Below, piece by piece: positions 45,506-58,800 of a DNA stretch of 64,000 nt (its first letter is position 1; each line of letters opens with the position of its first letter). The stretch is from Pseudomaricurvus hydrocarbonicus (GTDB lineage: Bacteria; Pseudomonadota; Gammaproteobacteria; Pseudomonadales; Cellvibrionaceae): NCBI RefSeq assembly GCF_011602365.1, contig NZ_JAAONZ010000008.1, forward strand, positions 62,001 to 126,000, given 5' to 3'. Below the pieces are notes generated by a model. It saw only the letters and a program-made list of their open reading frames with translations, was not told the DNA's origin and ran no database searches. A program made the position numbers and the translations under genes.

Positions 45506-45559
45506 CGCGCCCTCACTTAAAGCGAGTCCCAACTTTGGGGTCGTGATTCGGTGATTTGG

Positions 45560-45635
45560 GCTGGCGTAGCTCAGTTGGTAGAGCAGCTGACTTGTAATCA
45601 GCCGGTCGGGGGTTCGACTCCTCTCGCCAGCTCCA
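45560..45635 (+). tRNA. tRNA-Thr (anticodon TGT)
   Basis: 76 bases with encoded CCA. Anticodon stem CTGAC / GTCAG-like pair around TTGTAAT; TGT anticodon. GTTCGAC T-loop present. Confidence 0.97.
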
Positions 45636-45730
45636 AATTTTTTTATCTTGTTGCTGTAACCGTGTGAATTCTCTGGAATTATCGGTTGACAGTTGCCGGA
45701 AACAGGCGGAAAATAACGCCTCTTTTTTTG

Positions 45731-45814
45731 GCAGGGGTTCCCGAGTGGCCAAAGGGATCAGACTGTAAATCTGACGCGAAAGCTTCGGTGGTTCGAATCC
45801 ACCCCCCTGCACCA
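45731..45814 (+). tRNA. tRNA-Tyr (anticodon GTA)
   Basis: 84 bases with long variable arm and encoded CCA. Acceptor GCAGGGG pairs with CCCCTGC; anticodon loop CTGTAAA gives GTA. Confidence 0.97.
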
Positions 45815-45904
45815 TATTTTCTGTCGATGCATAAGCTCTAAAGAGTAGGTGTTTCGACAGTGGCGCGCAAGGCCTAGCTCTGTAGGGCTAAAAAGGTAAG
45901 TTTA

Positions 45905-45978
<74 letters not shown>

Positions 45979-46002
45979 GGTTCTGCTATAAGCAAGAATT
46001 AA

Positions 46003-46078
46003 GCTCTTGTAGCTCAGTTGGTAGAGCACACCCTTGGTAAGGGTGAGGTCAGCGGTTCAAATCCGCTCAAGAGCTCCA
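46003..46078 (+). tRNA. tRNA-Thr (anticodon GGT)
   Basis: 76 bases, acceptor GCTCTTG / CAAGAGC, anticodon loop TTGGTAA (GGT), encoded CCA. 118 bases before tuf. Confidence 0.97.
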
Positions 46079-46196
46079 GTATTTGCGTCGTGAAAGATAA
46101 GGTATCTTTACGGCGTTTTTGTGTGTTTGGGTGTATTGCTTGTCCTGTTTTGGGCGGCTGCGCTCAGCGAGTGTGTAATTTGAGGAGGCCCTCGTA

Positions 46197-47420
46197 ATGG
46201 CTAAAGAAGCATTTGAACGTTCAAAACCACACGTAAACGTGGGCACCATCGGTCACGTTGACCACGGTAAAACTACTCTGACTGCAGCTCTGACTCGCGT
46301 ATGTGCGGAAGTATGGGGCGGTTCAGCCGTTGCTTTTGACGGTATCGATAACGCTCCTGAAGAGCGTGAGCGCGGTATCACCATCGCAACGTCTCACGTT
46401 GAGTACGATTCTCCGGTTCGTCACTACGCGCACGTAGATTGCCCGGGACACGCCGATTACGTTAAGAACATGATCACCGGTGCTGCTCAAATGGACGGCG
46501 CTATCCTGGTTTGTGGTGCGACTGACGGCCCAATGCCTCAGACTCGTGAGCACATCCTGCTGTCTCGTCAGGTTGGTGTACCTTACATCGTAGTTTTCCT
46601 GAACAAAGCTGACCTGCTGGCTGAAGACTGTGGCGGTTTCGGTACTGAAGAGTACAACGAAATGCTGGAGCTGGTAGAAATGGAGCTGCGTGAGCTGCTG
46701 GACCAGTACGAATTCCCAGGTGACGACACTCCAATCATCGCCGGTTCTGCCCTGATGGCTCTGAACGGTGAAGACACCGATGGTCTGGGTACCACTGCGG
46801 TTAAAACTTTGGTTGAGACTCTGGATTCTTACATTCCTGAGCCTGAGCGTGCGATCGATGGTGCTTTCATTATGCCAATCGAAGACGTTTTCTCCATCCA
46901 GGGTCGTGGTACTGTTGTTACCGGTCGTGTTGAGCGCGGTATCATCAAAGTCGGCGAAGAAATTGAAATCGTGGGCATCAAAGACACCACCAAGACCGTT
47001 TGTACGGGTGTAGAGATGTTCCGCAAGCTGCTGGACGAAGGTCGTGCGGGCGAGAACTGTGGTGTTCTGCTGCGTGGTACCAAGCGTGAAGAAGTTCAGC
47101 GTGGTCAGGTACTGGCCAAGCCGGGTTCAATCACTCCACACACCAAGTTCGAAGGCGAAGTTTACGTGCTGGGTAAAGATGAAGGTGGTCGTCACACTCC
47201 ATTCTTCAAAGGTTACCGTCCACAGTTTTACTTCCGTACCACTGACGTAACTGGTGCTTGTGAGTTGCCAGAAGGCGTTGAAATGGTAATGCCAGGTGAT
47301 AACATTCAGATGACTGTTACCCTGATTCACCCAATCGCCATGGACGAAGGTCTGCGTTTCGCTATCCGCGAAGGTGGCCGTACCGTTGGTGCTGGTGTTG
47401 TAGCTAAAATCATCGAGTAA
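46197..47420 (+). CDS. tuf: Elongation factor Tu, copy 1
   Basis: 407 residues. P loop GHVDHGKT, switch [14 protein letters not shown], NKxD motif NKADLL; C-terminal beta domains. ATG start with AGGAGG. It lies in a tRNA-tuf-tRNA-Trp-secE unit (the tufB arrangement of E. coli). The first 48 bases diverge from copy 2, but the rest is almost identical. Confidence 0.99.
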   Translation: MAKEAFERSKPHVNVGTIGHVDHGKTTLTAALTRVCAEVWGGSAVAFDGIDNAPEERERGITIATSHVEYDSPVRHYAHVDCPGHADYVKNMITGAAQMDGAILVCGATDGPMPQTREHILLSRQVGVPYIVVFLNKADLLAEDCGGFGTEEYNEMLELVEMELRELLDQYEFPGDDTPIIAGSALMALNGEDTDGLGTTAVKTLVETLDSYIPEPERAIDGAFIMPIEDVFSIQGRGTVVTGRVERGIIKVGEEIEIVGIKDTTKTVCTGVEMFRKLLDEGRAGENCGVLLRGTKREEVQRGQVLAKPGSITPHTKFEGEVYVLGKDEGGRHTPFFKGYRPQFYFRTTDVTGACELPEGVEMVMPGDNIQMTVTLIHPIAMDEGLRFAIREGGRTVGAGVVAKIIE

Positions 47421-47491
47421 TCGGTGATTTAAAGGCCGGGTGCCGGGGCTGGAGCGGTTTGCTCTGATCTCGGGTTCGGCTTTTATTTTCT

Positions 47492-47567
47492 AGGCCAGTA
47501 GTTCAATTGGTAGAGCACCGGTCTCCAAAACCGGGTGTTGGGGGTTCGAGTCCCTCCTGGCCTGCCA
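47492..47567 (+). tRNA. tRNA-Trp (anticodon CCA)
   Basis: 76 bases with encoded CCA; acceptor AGGCCAG / CTGGCCT, anticodon loop CTCCAAA. Between tuf and secE, as in Pseudomonas. Confidence 0.97.
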
Positions 47568-47606
47568 TATTTATTTCAGAGTAATAATGAAGGTTGCTGC
47601 AAGAGT

Positions 47607-47975
47607 ATGAGCGCAAATGTTGAAGCCAAAGAATACCGCCTCGATGGTCTTAAGTGGCTGCTGGTGGTGCTGTTGGTTGCTGCAGGCGTAGTTGGCAACT
47701 CCTATTACTCCGAAGTGGCTGTTCTTTACCGTGTGCTGGCTTTGGTTGCTGGTGGTGCGGCGGCGATGTTTGTTGCGATAAACACCGCCAAGGGCAGTAC
47801 TTTCTGGAATTTGTTGCTTGAGGCGCGCGCAGAGTTTCGCCGCGTGGTCTGGCCGACTCGTCAGGAAGTGAATCAAACTACGTTGATCGTGGTTGCTGTT
47901 GTTATCGTGATGTCGATCGTTCTTTGGTTGCTGGACACCTTTTTGGGTTGGCTGGCATCCCTCATTATTGGTTAG
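47607..47975 (+). CDS. secE: Preprotein translocase subunit SecE
   Basis: 122 residues, three membrane helices; the conserved cytoplasmic [23 protein letters not shown] precedes the essential third helix. An upstream frame runs through the tRNA and is excluded. Part of the SecYEG channel. Confidence 0.96.
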   Translation: MSANVEAKEYRLDGLKWLLVVLLVAAGVVGNSYYSEVAVLYRVLALVAGGAAAMFVAINTAKGSTFWNLLLEARAEFRRVVWPTRQEVNQTTLIVVAVVIVMSIVLWLLDTFLGWLASLIIG

Positions 47976-47983
47976 AGGCGGAC

Positions 47984-48517
47984 ATGGCTAAACGCTGGTA
48001 TGTAGTTCATGCGTATTCGGGCTACGAGAAGAAAGTAGCTGCGGCATTAAAAGAGCGCGTAGAGCTGACAGGTATGCAAGACCAGTTTGGCGATATTCTT
48101 GTTCCGACTGAAGAAGTGGTTGAAATGCGCGGCGGTCAAAAGCGCAAGTCAGAGCGTAAGTTCTTCCCCGGCTATGTGCTGGTGCAGATGGAACTTACTG
48201 ATGACAGTTGGCACTTGGTTAAAGAAACCCCGCGTGTGATGGGGTTTATTGGTGGCAAGGCGGATAAGCCGGCCCCAATTACTGAAAAAGAAGCCAATGC
48301 AATCTTGCAGCGTGTGGATGATTCAGTTGATAAGCCCAAGCCCAAGACTATCTTTGAGCCGGGCGAAATGGTTCGTGTTATTGACGGACCTTTCAATGAC
48401 TTTAATGGGGTTGTTGAAGAGGTTAATTACGAGAAGAGTCGCCTGCACGTTGCAGTGTTGATCTTCGGACGCTCAACTCCGGTTGAGTTGGAATTTGGTC
48501 AGGTCGAAAAGGCCTAA
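47984..48517 (+). CDS. nusG: Transcription elongation/antitermination factor NusG
   Basis: 177 residues. [35 protein letters not shown] and the KOW domain ([17 protein letters not shown]). ATG 47984 with GAGGCGGAC site, 8 bases after secE. Confidence 0.98.
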   Translation: MAKRWYVVHAYSGYEKKVAAALKERVELTGMQDQFGDILVPTEEVVEMRGGQKRKSERKFFPGYVLVQMELTDDSWHLVKETPRVMGFIGGKADKPAPITEKEANAILQRVDDSVDKPKPKTIFEPGEMVRVIDGPFNDFNGVVEEVNYEKSRLHVAVLIFGRSTPVELEFGQVEKA

Positions 48518-48678
48518 TCAGTTCAAAAGGAAATTTTGGCCCTCTTCTGCCGCTGGTAGAGGAGGGCTTTCGCGTCTCCGAAAATCTATTATGGGTTTCG
48601 GAGGTAGGGGAGCCTAAGACAATTGTCTGAGCCACAGGCAGTTCGAGGCGCTAACACCCAACTTTGGGAGTATTAACA
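48518..48678 (+). promoter_or_regulatory. rplK leader with hairpins
   Basis: 161 bases hold two stems, GGCCCTCTTC/GAGGAGGGC-type (about 48538-48567) and CTCCGAAA / GTTTCGGAG (about 48576-48603), and the palindrome AGACAATTGTCT (48617-48628). In E. coli the L1 protein represses translation from this leader; the same role is inferred. Confidence 0.6.
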
Positions 48679-49113
48679 ATGGCTAAGAAAGTTGAAGCTT
48701 ATATTAAGCTGCAAGTGCCTGCTGGTCAGGCCAACCCAAGTCCACCCGTTGGCCCTGCACTGGGTCAGAAAGGTGTGAACATCATGGAGTTCTGTAAAGC
48801 GTTTAACGCCCAGACTCAAAACCTGGAGAACGGTGCTCCGGTACCTGTTGTGATCAGTGTTTACGGCGATCGCAGCTTTACCTTCACCATGAAGACTCCT
48901 CCTGCTTCTTTCCTGTTGAAAAAAGCAGCGGGTATCAAGAGCGGCTCCAGCCGTCCAAACACTCAGAAAGTGGGCAAGATTACTCGCGCTCAGCTGGAAG
49001 AGATTGCAACCGCCAAGAAGCCGGATTTGACTGCTGCTGACATGGACGCTGCAGTACGTACTATTGCGGGTTCAGCCCGTGCGATGGGTCTGGAAACTGA
49101 GGGTGTGGTTTAA
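48679..49113 (+). CDS. rplK: 50S ribosomal protein L11
   Basis: 144 residues, starting [30 protein letters not shown], part of the GTPase-associated centre. ATG 48679 with GGGAG before it; overlaps rplA by one base (TAATG). Confidence 0.99.
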   Translation: MAKKVEAYIKLQVPAGQANPSPPVGPALGQKGVNIMEFCKAFNAQTQNLENGAPVPVVISVYGDRSFTFTMKTPPASFLLKKAAGIKSGSSRPNTQKVGKITRAQLEEIATAKKPDLTAADMDAAVRTIAGSARAMGLETEGVV

Positions 49114-49808
49114 TGGCTAAGTTATCTAAGCGCCAACGCGCTATCCGCGAAAAGCTGGACGCAACCAAACAGTACGGTATCGATGAAGCTGTAGCACTGT
49201 TGAAAGAAGTGTCTGCTGTTAAATTTGGTGAAACTGTTGATGTCGCCATCAACCTGGGTATTGATCCGCGTAAATCCGATCAATCCGTACGTGGTGCGAC
49301 CACTTTGCCAAATGGTTCTGGTAAGGAAGTCCGCGTAGCGGTATTCACTCAGGGTGCCAATGCTGAGCTCGCTAAAGAAGCGGGTGCTGACATTGTTGGT
49401 ATGGACGAACTGGCTGCTGACGTTAAAGCGGGCAACATGGATTTTGACGTAGTCATCGCCGATCCTGCTGCCATGCGCGTTGTCGGTCAGTTGGGTCAGA
49501 TTTTGGGCCCACGTGGCCTGATGCCTAACCCTAAGACCGGTACCGTGACTCCAGACGTTGCAACTGCGGTTAAAAACGCAAAAGCAGGTCAGGTTCGCTA
49601 CCGTGCAGACAAGGGTGGTATCGTTCACGGTGCTATCGGCAAGTTGACTTTTGATGTGAAAGCGTTGAAAGAAAACCTGGAAGCACTGCTGTTAGATTTG
49701 AAAAAAGCAAAACCTGCCTCTGCCAAGGGTGTTTACCTGAAAAAGGTTTCCTTGAGCACCACTATGGGGCCAGGTGTTGTTTTGGATCAGTCGACTCTGG
49801 ATATCTAA
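49113..49808 (+). CDS. rplA: 50S ribosomal protein L1
   Basis: 231 residues, usual length. Forms the L1 stalk and acts as repressor of rplK-rplA translation. ATG shares the last A of the rplK stop. Confidence 0.99.
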   Translation: MAKLSKRQRAIREKLDATKQYGIDEAVALLKEVSAVKFGETVDVAINLGIDPRKSDQSVRGATTLPNGSGKEVRVAVFTQGANAELAKEAGADIVGMDELAADVKAGNMDFDVVIADPAAMRVVGQLGQILGPRGLMPNPKTGTVTPDVATAVKNAKAGQVRYRADKGGIVHGAIGKLTFDVKALKENLEALLLDLKKAKPASAKGVYLKKVSLSTTMGPGVVLDQSTLDI

Positions 49809-50201
49809 GTAACGGATATTTGAGCAGACTGGTTAACGTACTTTGGGGTCTGGCCGGACCTTCACTTTCCGCTCTCTGAGTGGATGGCGAGGAGCGGCCA
49901 GGCCGTCAAAGACCGCAGGTGAGACTCAGCGGCGCGTCGTGAAACACTGGCGGCGAACAACTGGGGCTCTTAATGTCCTGCGCAGACGGTGAGACCCAAT
50001 TCAGTTTTTAGGGGTTTGATCTATTTGAGTCTAGCAGAGCCGCTTGGTTTTGCTGGAGGTTGAAGAGATCAGGCTTCGCTGGATTTGATCACCGAAACGT
50101 CTCGGCTTTGAAGTTTAAGGTTGGGATTGAAATAACGATTGGCGCTCCTCGCCTGACCTTATGTGGGTTGAGTTGAGCTAATCAAATCCAGGAGTAATCT
50201 T
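49809..50201 (+). promoter_or_regulatory. rplJ leader (L10 leader)
   Basis: 393 bases without a gene. GACGGTGAGACCCAA (49987-50001) and an earlier CCGCAGGTGAGACT copy resemble the L10-(L12)4 binding leader of E. coli, by which the protein represses rplJ translation. No clear promoter. Confidence 0.6.
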
Positions 50202-50696
50202 GTGGCATTAGGACTCGAAGACAAAAAAGCGATTGTCGCTGAGGTCCAGGAAGCTGCTAAGGGCGCTTTGTCAGCGGTTGTTGCCGATGCACGTGGTGTA
50301 TCTGTGACGGCTATGACCGCCCTGCGTAAAGAGGCTCGTGAGAACGGCGTTTGGGTTAAAGTCGTTCGTAACACTCTGGCGCGTCGCGCAGTAGAAGGTA
50401 CTGATTACGAGTGTCTGACCGACACTTTTATCGGCCCGACCCTGATCGCTTTCTCTAACGAACACCCAGGCGCCGGTGCGCGCATTTTTGGTGAGTTCGC
50501 GAAAGGAAACGACAAGTTGGAGCTGAAAGCAGCCGCCTTTGAAGGTTCTGTAGTTGATATCAAAATGCTGGCAACTTTGCCAACATACGACGAAGCAATT
50601 GCAAAACTGATGAGCGTGATGAAAGAAGCAGCAGCTGGCAAATTGGTTCGTACCATTGCAGCCATCCGCGACCAAAAAGAAGAGCAAGCAGCTTAA
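50202..50696 (+). CDS. rplJ: 50S ribosomal protein L10
   Basis: 164 residues. GTG start with AGGAG 10 bases upstream. Carries L7/L12 dimers on its C-terminal helix and binds its own leader. Confidence 0.99.
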   Translation: MALGLEDKKAIVAEVQEAAKGALSAVVADARGVSVTAMTALRKEARENGVWVKVVRNTLARRAVEGTDYECLTDTFIGPTLIAFSNEHPGAGARIFGEFAKGNDKLELKAAAFEGSVVDIKMLATLPTYDEAIAKLMSVMKEAAAGKLVRTIAAIRDQKEEQAA

Positions 50697-50810
50697 GTTA
50701 CGGTTTGGAATTATCCACCGGTTACAAAGTGCTTGTTTGTTTAAACGATTTATCGAGCTTGGTTCTATCTGTTAGACCGTAATTGCTCTACAAACTGTAG
50801 GAATAGACTT

Positions 50811-51182
50811 ATGTCTCTGACTAAAGACGATATCATCAATGCAGTTGCTGAGATGTCTGTTAAAGACGTTGTTGAACTGATCGAAGCAATGGAAGAGAAA
50901 TTCGGCGTAACCGCGGCTGCTGCTGCTGTTGCTGTTGCTGGCGGTGACGCTGGTGGTGCTGCTGAAGAGAAAACTGACTTTGACGTAGTGCTGACTGGCG
51001 CTGGCGAAAAGAAAGTTAACGTTATTAAAGCTGTTCGTGCAATCACCGGTTTGGGCCTGAAAGAAGCCAAAGCTATGGTTGAATCTGCACCTGCTACTGT
51101 ATTGGAAGGCGCTGGTAAAGATGCGGCTGAAGATGCACAGAAGCAGCTGGAAGAAGCAGGCGCTTCTGTAGAGCTGAAGTAA
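50811..51182 (+). CDS. rplL: 50S ribosomal protein L7/L12
   Basis: 123 residues: N-terminal dimer domain, Ala/Gly-rich hinge ([17 protein letters not shown]) and C-terminal factor-binding domain. Last ribosomal gene before rpoB. Confidence 0.99.
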   Translation: MSLTKDDIINAVAEMSVKDVVELIEAMEEKFGVTAAAAAVAVAGGDAGGAAEEKTDFDVVLTGAGEKKVNVIKAVRAITGLGLKEAKAMVESAPATVLEGAGKDAAEDAQKQLEEAGASVELK

Positions 51183-51242
51183 TTCAGTTGCAGACAACGC
51201 TAAGGTCTAACGGACTTTTGAAAATAAAGGCTGTGTGACTTT

Positions 51243-51276
51243 AAGGCTGGTGGGCCGTTGCCCGCCGGCCTTTTTG
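51243..51276 (+). terminator. rplL-rpoB attenuator
   Basis: A GC-rich hairpin GGCTGGTGGG / CCCGCCGGCC followed by a T run (51271-51275). Partial termination here would set the rplL to rpoB ratio, as in E. coli. The remaining 300 bases to rpoB hold nothing recognisable. Confidence 0.8.
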
Positions 51277-51591
51277 CCGTCCGTGACTGGCGGTGGATGT
51301 TTTAAATTGATGATGTAGTGGTGAAGTGGCGCAATACCTGTCTAGGTGTAGGGCGTGGCTTGTACGATTCAGTTTTCAGCGTCTGAACGGTCATAGTAGA
51401 GAGTGGGATTGTCCGTGCATTGTAGGGTCAGTTGCTATCAGGGTATACCGGTAGGCAGCAGGATTTACAGCGGGTTCGGTCCGGGAATGCTCTTCTGCGA
51501 AGATAAATACCACGCGAGTGTGTTGACTGATCTTGAGTCGAATCGTTGTGGCGAGATGAAGCCTTATCCGTGAACAAGCTGGGGAATACTG

Positions 51592-54500
51592 ATGGCTTAC
51601 TCATATACTGAGAAAAAACGTATCCGCAAGGAATTCGGCAAGCTGCCGCACGTCATGGATGTACCGTTCCTCCTGGCGATACAGTTGGATTCATACCGGA
51701 AGTTTACTCAGGCAGACTTGTCGCCTGAGGCGCGTTTGGACGTTGGTCTGCACGCTGCATTTAAATCTGTGTTCCCGATAGTGAGTTATTCGGGAAGTGC
51801 TGCCCTGGAATACGTAAGTTACGTGTTGGGCAAGCCGGCATTCGATGTTACTGAATGTCAATCACGCGGCATCACCTATGCTGTGCCTCTGCGCGTGAAA
51901 GTTCGTTTGATCATCTACGATAAAGAATCATCGAACAAAACGATTAAAGATATCAAAGAGCAAGAAGTCTACATGGGCGAAATTCCGCTTATGACAGACA
52001 ACGGTACATTTGTCATCAATGGTACCGAGCGAGTAATCGTTTCCCAGCTTCACCGCTCACCCGGTGTGTTCTTTGATCACGATAAAGGCAAAACCCACTC
52101 TTCGGGTAAATTGCTCTACTCTGCGCGAGTAATTCCTTACCGTGGTTCATGGTTGGATTTTGAATTCGATCCCAAGGATCTGGTGTACGTTCGTATCGAT
52201 CGTCGCCGTAAATTACCTGCTTCCATTTTGCTTCGCGCTCTGGGTTATACCTCTGAGCAGATGCTGGAGATGTTCTACGACACCAGTAAATTTGCGATCA
52301 AAGATGGTGACTACAGCTTTGAGCTGGTGCCTGCCCGTCTGCGTGGTGATGTAGCTACGTTTGACATTAAAGATGGTAAAGGCAACCTGATTGTTGAAGA
52401 AGGCCGTCGTATTACCGCCCGTCATATTCGCCAGCTTGAGAAGGCGGGTGTGGATGAGATGCAGGTGCCGCGTGAATACCTGTTGGGTCGTAGCCTGGCG
52501 CGCGACCTGGCGGATACCAACACCGGCGAGTTGCTGTTTGAATGTAACAGCGAAATTACTGAAGAAGTTCTGGCAAAAGTTGAAGAGCTTGGCCTGGATA
52601 CTCTGGAAACGCTGTACACCAACGAACTGGATTGTGGCCCGTTCATTTCAGACACCCTGCGCGTAGATCCTACCCGCAGCGAGCTGGAAGCCCTGGTCGA
52701 AATCTATCGTATGATGCGTCCTGGCGAGCCGCCAACCAAAGAGTCTGCAGAAGCCCTGTTCCAGAACCTGTTCTTTGCCCAGGAGCGCTACGACCTGTCC
52801 AGCGTTGGACGGATGAAGTTCAACCGTCGTCTGGCGCGTGAAGAAGACACCGGTGAAGGCACTCTGTCTAACGACGACATCGTCGACGTTCTGAAAACGT
52901 TGGTGGACATCCGTAACGGTAAAGGCGTTGTGGATGATATCGATCACCTGGGTAACCGTCGTGTGCGTTCCGTGGGCGAAATGGCGGAAAACCAGTTCCG
53001 CGTTGGCCTGGTGCGTGTCGAGCGTGCAGTGAAAGAGCGTCTGTCCATGGCGGAATCCGAAGGCCTGATGCCTCAGGATCTGATTAACGCCAAGCCTGTG
53101 GCTGCGGCTGTGAAAGAGTTCTTTGGCTCTTCCCAGTTGTCCCAGTTTATGGACCAGAACAACCCGTTGTCCGAAGTGACTCACAAGCGTCGTGTTTCCG
53201 CGTTAGGCCCCGGTGGTCTGACCCGTGAGCGTGCCGGTTTTGAGGTGCGCGATGTGCATCCGACGCACTACGGTCGTGTTTGTCCTATCGAAACGCCTGA
53301 AGGTCCGAACATTGGTCTGATTAACTCTCTGGCCACATATTCGCGTACTAACAGCTACGGGTTTCTGGAAGCACCTTACCGCAAGGTCAATAATGGTGTC
53401 GCCACCGATGAAATTGAGTACCTGTCGGCGATTAACGAAGCCGGTTATGTTATTGCTCAGGCATCTTCCCCGCTGGACAGCGATAACAAGCTGACTGAAG
53501 AGCTGGTTTCTGTGCGTCACATGGGTGACTTTACCCTGAAGCCTGCGGCCGAAGTTGAGTACATGGATGTATCACCGCGTCAGGTGGTCTCTGTGGCAGC
53601 TTCCCTGATTCCATTCCTGGAACACGATGATGCAAACCGGGCCTTGATGGGATCGAACATGCAGCGTCAGGCAGTTCCGACCCTGAGGGCTCAAAAGCCT
53701 CTGGTTGGTACCGGTATGGAGCGCAACGTTGCCTCTGACTCCGGCGTGTGTGTGGTTGCCAAACGTGGCGGTGTGATTGAGCGCGTTGATGCAGCTCGTA
53801 TCGTGGTCAAAGCGCACGATGACGAAACTGAATCCGGTGACGCAGGTGTGGATATCTACAACCTGACCAAGTACACCCGTTCAAACCAGAACACCTGTAT
53901 TAACCAGCGTCCGATTGTTAGAACCGGTGATACCGTTTCACGCGGGGATATCCTGGCCGATGGTCCATCTGTGGACCTGGGTGAGTTGGCACTGGGGCAG
54001 AACATGCGTATCGCATTCATGCCCTGGAATGGTTACAACTTTGAGGATTCCATTTTGGTTTCCGAGCGGGTTGTGCAGGAAGACCGTTTTACCACCATCC
54101 ACATTCAGGAACTGACTTGTATTGCCCGCGACACCAAGTTGGGCAGTGAAGAGATCTCTGCGGACATTCCCAATGTCGGTGAAGGCGCACTGTCGAAGCT
54201 GGATGAGTCCGGAATTGTCTACATCGGTGCCGAAGTTGGCCCGGGCGACATTCTGGTGGGTAAGGTGACGCCGAAAGGCGAAACTCAGTTAACACCGGAA
54301 GAAAAGCTGCTGCGTGCGATCTTTGGTGAGAAGGCCTCAGACGTAAAAGATACGTCTCTGCGTGTTCCTACCAGCACCAAAGGCACCGTGATCGACGTAC
54401 AGGTCTTTACCCGCGACGGTTTGGAAAAAGACCATCGTTCGCTGGAGATCGAAAAGTCTCAGCTGAACGACATTCGCAAGGACCTCAACGAAGAGTTCCG

Positions 54501-55677
54501 TATCGTACAAACCGCGACTTTTGAGCGTCTGCGCAGTGCTCTGGTTGGCCAGAAGGCAGCCAGTGGTAAAGGCGTCAAAAAAGGTGAGGTGGTTACGGAT
54601 GAAACGCTGGACGCCCTGGAGCAGGAACAGTGGTTCAAGATCCGCATGGCCGAAGACGCTCTCAACGAGCAGCTTGACCGTGCAGAAGAGCAACTGATTG
54701 AGCGTCGCAAGATTCTGGACGAGCGTTTTGAAGATAAGAAACGCAAGCTGGAAACCGGTGATGACCTGGCGCCTGGCGTGCTGAAGATTGTTAAGGTTTA
54801 TCTGGCGATTAAACGTCGTATCCAGCCTGGCGATAAGATGGCTGGACGTCACGGTAACAAGGGTGTTATCTCGGTCATTATGCCGGTTGAAGATATGCCA
54901 CACGACGCCAATGGCGAGCCGGTGGACATTGTTCTCAACCCGCTGGGTGTTCCGTCCCGGATGAACGTGGGGCAGGTGCTGGAAATGCACCTGGGTATGG
55001 CGGCTAAAGGCCTGGGCGTGAAGATTGACAACATGATTCGCGAACAGAAAGCCGTTGCTGAAGTACGCAGCTTCCTGGAAGACGTGTACAACAAGACCGG
55101 TGAAGCTGCCAACAAGGAGGATTTGAACTCCTTCTCTGACGCAGAAATCCTGGAAATGGCTGCGAACCTGCGTGAAGGTGTGCCTATGGCAACAGCGGTT
55201 TTTGATGGCGCGAAAGAAAGCGAAATCAAAGATCTGCTGCGTCTGGCGGACCTGTCTGATACCGGTCAGGTGCAGTTGTACGACGGCCGTACTGGTGATG
55301 AATTCCAGCGTGAGACCACGGTCGGTTACATGTACATGCTCAAACTGAACCACCTGGTCGACGACAAGATGCACGCCCGTTCTACCGGCTCTTACAGCTT
55401 GGTTACTCAGCAGCCGCTGGGTGGTAAAGCGCAGTTCGGTGGACAGCGTTTCGGTGAGATGGAAGTGTGGGCACTGGAAGCATACGGTGCCGCTTACACC
55501 TTGCAGGAAATGCTGACTGTGAAGTCGGATGACGTGGCTGGTCGGACCAAGATGTATAAAAACATCGTTGACGGCGATCACCGCATGGAGCCTGGCATGC
55601 CAGAGTCCTTTAACGTACTGGTTAAAGAGATTCGCTCCCTCGGTATCAATATCGAGTTGGAAGCTGACAACAGTTAA
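51592..55677 (+). CDS. rpoB: RNA polymerase beta subunit
   Basis: 1361 residues. The rifampicin pocket [17 protein letters not shown] and [12 protein letters not shown] shows no known resistance substitution; the Ile-to-Val change is conservative. [17 protein letters not shown] and C-terminal [24 protein letters not shown] are conserved. Confidence 0.99.
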   Translation: MAYSYTEKKRIRKEFGKLPHVMDVPFLLAIQLDSYRKFTQADLSPEARLDVGLHAAFKSVFPIVSYSGSAALEYVSYVLGKPAFDVTECQSRGITYAVPLRVKVRLIIYDKESSNKTIKDIKEQEVYMGEIPLMTDNGTFVINGTERVIVSQLHRSPGVFFDHDKGKTHSSGKLLYSARVIPYRGSWLDFEFDPKDLVYVRIDRRRKLPASILLRALGYTSEQMLEMFYDTSKFAIKDGDYSFELVPARLRGDVATFDIKDGKGNLIVEEGRRITARHIRQLEKAGVDEMQVPREYLLGRSLARDLADTNTGELLFECNSEITEEVLAKVEELGLDTLETLYTNELDCGPFISDTLRVDPTRSELEALVEIYRMMRPGEPPTKESAEALFQNLFFAQERYDLSSVGRMKFNRRLAREEDTGEGTLSNDDIVDVLKTLVDIRNGKGVVDDIDHLGNRRVRSVGEMAENQFRVGLVRVERAVKERLSMAESEGLMPQDLINAKPVAAAVKEFFGSSQLSQFMDQNNPLSEVTHKRRVSALGPGGLTRERAGFEVRDVHPTHYGRVCPIETPEGPNIGLINSLATYSRTNSYGFLEAPYRKVNNGVATDEIEYLSAINEAGYVIAQASSPLDSDNKLTEELVSVRHMGDFTLKPAAEVEYMDVSPRQVVSVAASLIPFLEHDDANRALMGSNMQRQAVPTLRAQKPLVGTGMERNVASDSGVCVVAKRGGVIERVDAARIVVKAHDDETESGDAGVDIYNLTKYTRSNQNTCINQRPIVRTGDTVSRGDILADGPSVDLGELALGQNMRIAFMPWNGYNFEDSILVSERVVQEDRFTTIHIQELTCIARDTKLGSEEISADIPNVGEGALSKLDESGIVYIGAEVGPGDILVGKVTPKGETQLTPEEKLLRAIFGEKASDVKDTSLRVPTSTKGTVIDVQVFTRDGLEKDHRSLEIEKSQLNDIRKDLNEEFRIVQTATFERLRSALVGQKAASGKGVKKGEVVTDETLDALEQEQWFKIRMAEDALNEQLDRAEEQLIERRKILDERFEDKKRKLETGDDLAPGVLKIVKVYLAIKRRIQPGDKMAGRHGNKGVISVIMPVEDMPHDANGEPVDIVLNPLGVPSRMNVGQVLEMHLGMAAKGLGVKIDNMIREQKAVAEVRSFLEDVYNKTGEAANKEDLNSFSDAEILEMAANLREGVPMATAVFDGAKESEIKDLLRLADLSDTGQVQLYDGRTGDEFQRETTVGYMYMLKLNHLVDDKMHARSTGSYSLVTQQPLGGKAQFGGQRFGEMEVWALEAYGAAYTLQEMLTVKSDDVAGRTKMYKNIVDGDHRMEPGMPESFNVLVKEIRSLGINIELEADNS

Positions 55678-55865
55678 GCGTCAGCTACTGATGGGGGCTT
55701 GCCCCCCATTTGTGCCGGAACCTCCTGTGGTGACCGGGTGCTGGGTAACAGATGTTTGTAGAAACAGATCGAACCCGCGCCCTGAGTTAGAAACAGGAAC
55801 TGTAGATAACAAGGGCTTTACCCCAAGTGGTGAAGCTCATTTTCGAGACAACTGGAGACAGTCCC

Positions 55866-58800
55866 TTGAAAGACTTACTTAATCTGCTGAAGTCCCAAGG
55901 TCAAACTGAAGAGTTTGATGCGATCCGTATTGCACTGGCGTCGCCAGAAATGATTCGTTCGTGGTCTTTCGGTGAAGTAAAGAAGCCGGAAACCATCAAC
56001 TATCGTACCTTCAAGCCTGAGCGTGAAGGTTTGTTCTGTGCCAAAATTTTTGGTCCGGTCAAAGATTACGAGTGCTTGTGTGGTAAATACAAGCGCATGA
56101 AGCACCGCGGTATTATTTGTGAGAAGTGTGGCGTAGAAGTCACCTTGTCCAAGGTCCGCCGTGAGCGCATGGGTCATATTGAGCTGGCCTGTCCGACGGC
56201 TCACATCTGGTTCCTGAAGTCCCTGCCAAGCCGCATGGGTCTGTTGCTGGATATGACGCTGCGTAACATCGAGCGCGTACTGTACTTTGAATCCTACGTA
56301 GTGACCGATCCCGGTATGACTACACTGGAAAGAGCTCAGTTGCTGACCGATGAGCAGTACTTTGAGGCGATGGAAGAATTTGGTGACGAATTCGAAGCCA
56401 AGATGGGCGCTGAAGCGATTCAGGAGTTGATGCGTGACATCGACCTGGAAGCAGAAATTCAGTCTCTGCGTGAAGAGATTCCGAATACCAATTCCGAAAC
56501 CAAAATCAAGAAGCTGTCCAAGCGCCTGAAGCTGCTGGAAGCCTTCTTTAACTCTGGCAACAAGCCTGAGTGGATGGTAATGGAAGTCTTGCCAGTACTG
56601 CCACCGGACCTGCGTCCTTTGGTTCCTCTGGACGGTGGTCGTTTTGCGACCTCGGATCTGAACGATTTATATCGTCGTGTGATCAACCGTAACAACCGTC
56701 TGAAGCGTCTGCTGGATCTGAACGCACCGGACATCATCGTGCGCAACGAAAAGCGTATGCTGCAGGAATCTGTGGATGCGTTGCTGGATAACGGTCGTCG
56801 TGGCCGTGCCATTACCGGTTCCAACAAGCGCCCGCTGAAATCTTTGGCTGACATGATCAAAGGTAAGCAGGGTCGCTTCCGTCAGAACCTGCTCGGTAAG
56901 CGTGTTGACTACTCCGGTCGTTCGGTGATCGTGGTGGGCCCAACCCTGCGTCTGCATCAGTGTGGTCTGCCGAAGAAGATGGCGTTGGAATTGTTCAAGC
57001 CATTCATTTTCAGCAAGCTGGAATTGCGTGGTCTGGCGACCACCATCAAAGCGGCCAAGAAAATGGTTGAGCGCGAAGAAGCCGTGGTCTGGGATATCCT
57101 CGATGAAGTGATTCGCGAGCACCCGGTCATGCTCAACCGTGCACCAACCCTTCACCGTTTGGGTATCCAGGCGTTTGAACCGGTTCTGATTGAAGGTAAA
57201 GCCATTCAGTTGCACCCATTGGTGTGTGCGGCCTATAACGCTGACTTCGATGGTGACCAGATGGCAGTACACGTACCTTTGACGCTGGAAGCCCAGCTCG
57301 AAGCCCGTGCACTGATGATGTCCACCAACAACATTCTGTCCCCCGCTTCCGGTGAGCCGATCATCGTACCGTCCCAGGACGTGGTGTTGGGCTTGTACTG
57401 GATGACCCGTGAGCGTATCAATGCACCGGGCGAAGGCATGGTGTTTGCGGATACTCAGGAAGTATCACGCGCTTACCACTCCAAGCAGGTCGGTCTGCAG
57501 GCTCGTATTAAGGTTCGTATTACCGAAACCATCACTCGTGAAGACGGTGAGCTGGAAACCAATACCGCCATCATGGACACCACCGTTGGTCGTGTTCTGT
57601 TGTGGGAGATTGTGCCTAAAGGTATGCCGTTCGAGCAGGTGAACCGTCCGATGGTGAAGAAAGCCATCTCCGGCGTGATTAACTACTGCTACCGTATTGT
57701 GGGCTTGAAGGCGACGGTTATCTTCGCTGATCAGCTGATGTACATGGGGTATGAGTATTCCACCAAATCGGGTTCCTCCATTGGTGTGAACGATTTCGAA
57801 ATCCCTGAAGCCAAGCACAAATTGGTGGCTGCAGCGGACCAGGAAGTGAAAGAAATTGAAGCACAGTACGCTTCCGGTCTGGTTACCCAGGGTGAGAAGT
57901 ACAACAAAGTGATCGACATCTGGTCCCGTGCCAACGACCTGGTTGCCAAGTCGATGATGGAAGGTATCAGTAAGGAATTCGTCACCAACCGCGACGGCGA
58001 AGAGGAAGAACAGGATTCTTTCAACTCGGTGTTTATGTACGCGGACTCCGGTGCACGGGGTTCCCCCGCTCAGATCCGTCAGTTGGCCGGTATGCGTGGT
58101 CTGATGGCGAAGCCGGATGGCTCCATCATCGAAACGCCCATTACGGCGAACTTCCGTGAAGGTCTGAACGTAGGTCAGTACTTCATCTCGACGCACGGTG
58201 CTCGTAAAGGTTTGGCCGATACCGCACTGAAAACCGCTAACTCCGGTTATCTGACCCGTCGTCTGGTTGACGTGGCGCAGGACGTGGTTGTGACTGAAAC
58301 CGACTGTGGAACCGATAATGGCCTGACCATGGCGCCGGTGATCGAAGGTGGTGACATCATTGAATCACTGGGTGATCGTATTCTGGGCCGGGTTGTTGCT
58401 CGCGACGTGATTCGTACCGACAGCGATGAAATTCTGGTGCCTGCCGGTACCATGATTGACGAGAAGTGGGTTGAGCGCATCGAAGAGATGGGCATTGACG
58501 AAGTACAGGTTCGCTCGCCGATCTCCTGTGAAACCCGTCACGGTATCTGTGCCCAGTGTTACGGTCGCGATCTGGCTCGTGGGCATCGTGCCAACGCCGG
58601 TGAAGCCGTGGGTGTTATTGCCGCTCAGTCCATTGGTGAGCCGGGTACCCAGCTGACCATGCGTACGTTCCACATTGGTGGTGCGGCTTCTCGTGCTTCT
58701 GCGGTAGATAGCGTACAGATCAAGCAGGATGGTGTGGTTCGCCTGATCAACGTCAAAGTGGTCGAAAACGTTGCTGGTAACCTGGTGGCGGTATCGCGTT

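Noticed and set aside
45513..45815. 100-codon minus-strand frame across tRNA genes
   Set aside because: It is the reverse of tRNA-Thr and tRNA-Tyr; such GFEPP/SNPRPAD peptides are classic false calls.
54337..55581. 414-codon minus-strand frame opposite rpoB
   Set aside because: Fully contained in rpoB with a histidine/glutamine-rich composition typical of antisense frames.
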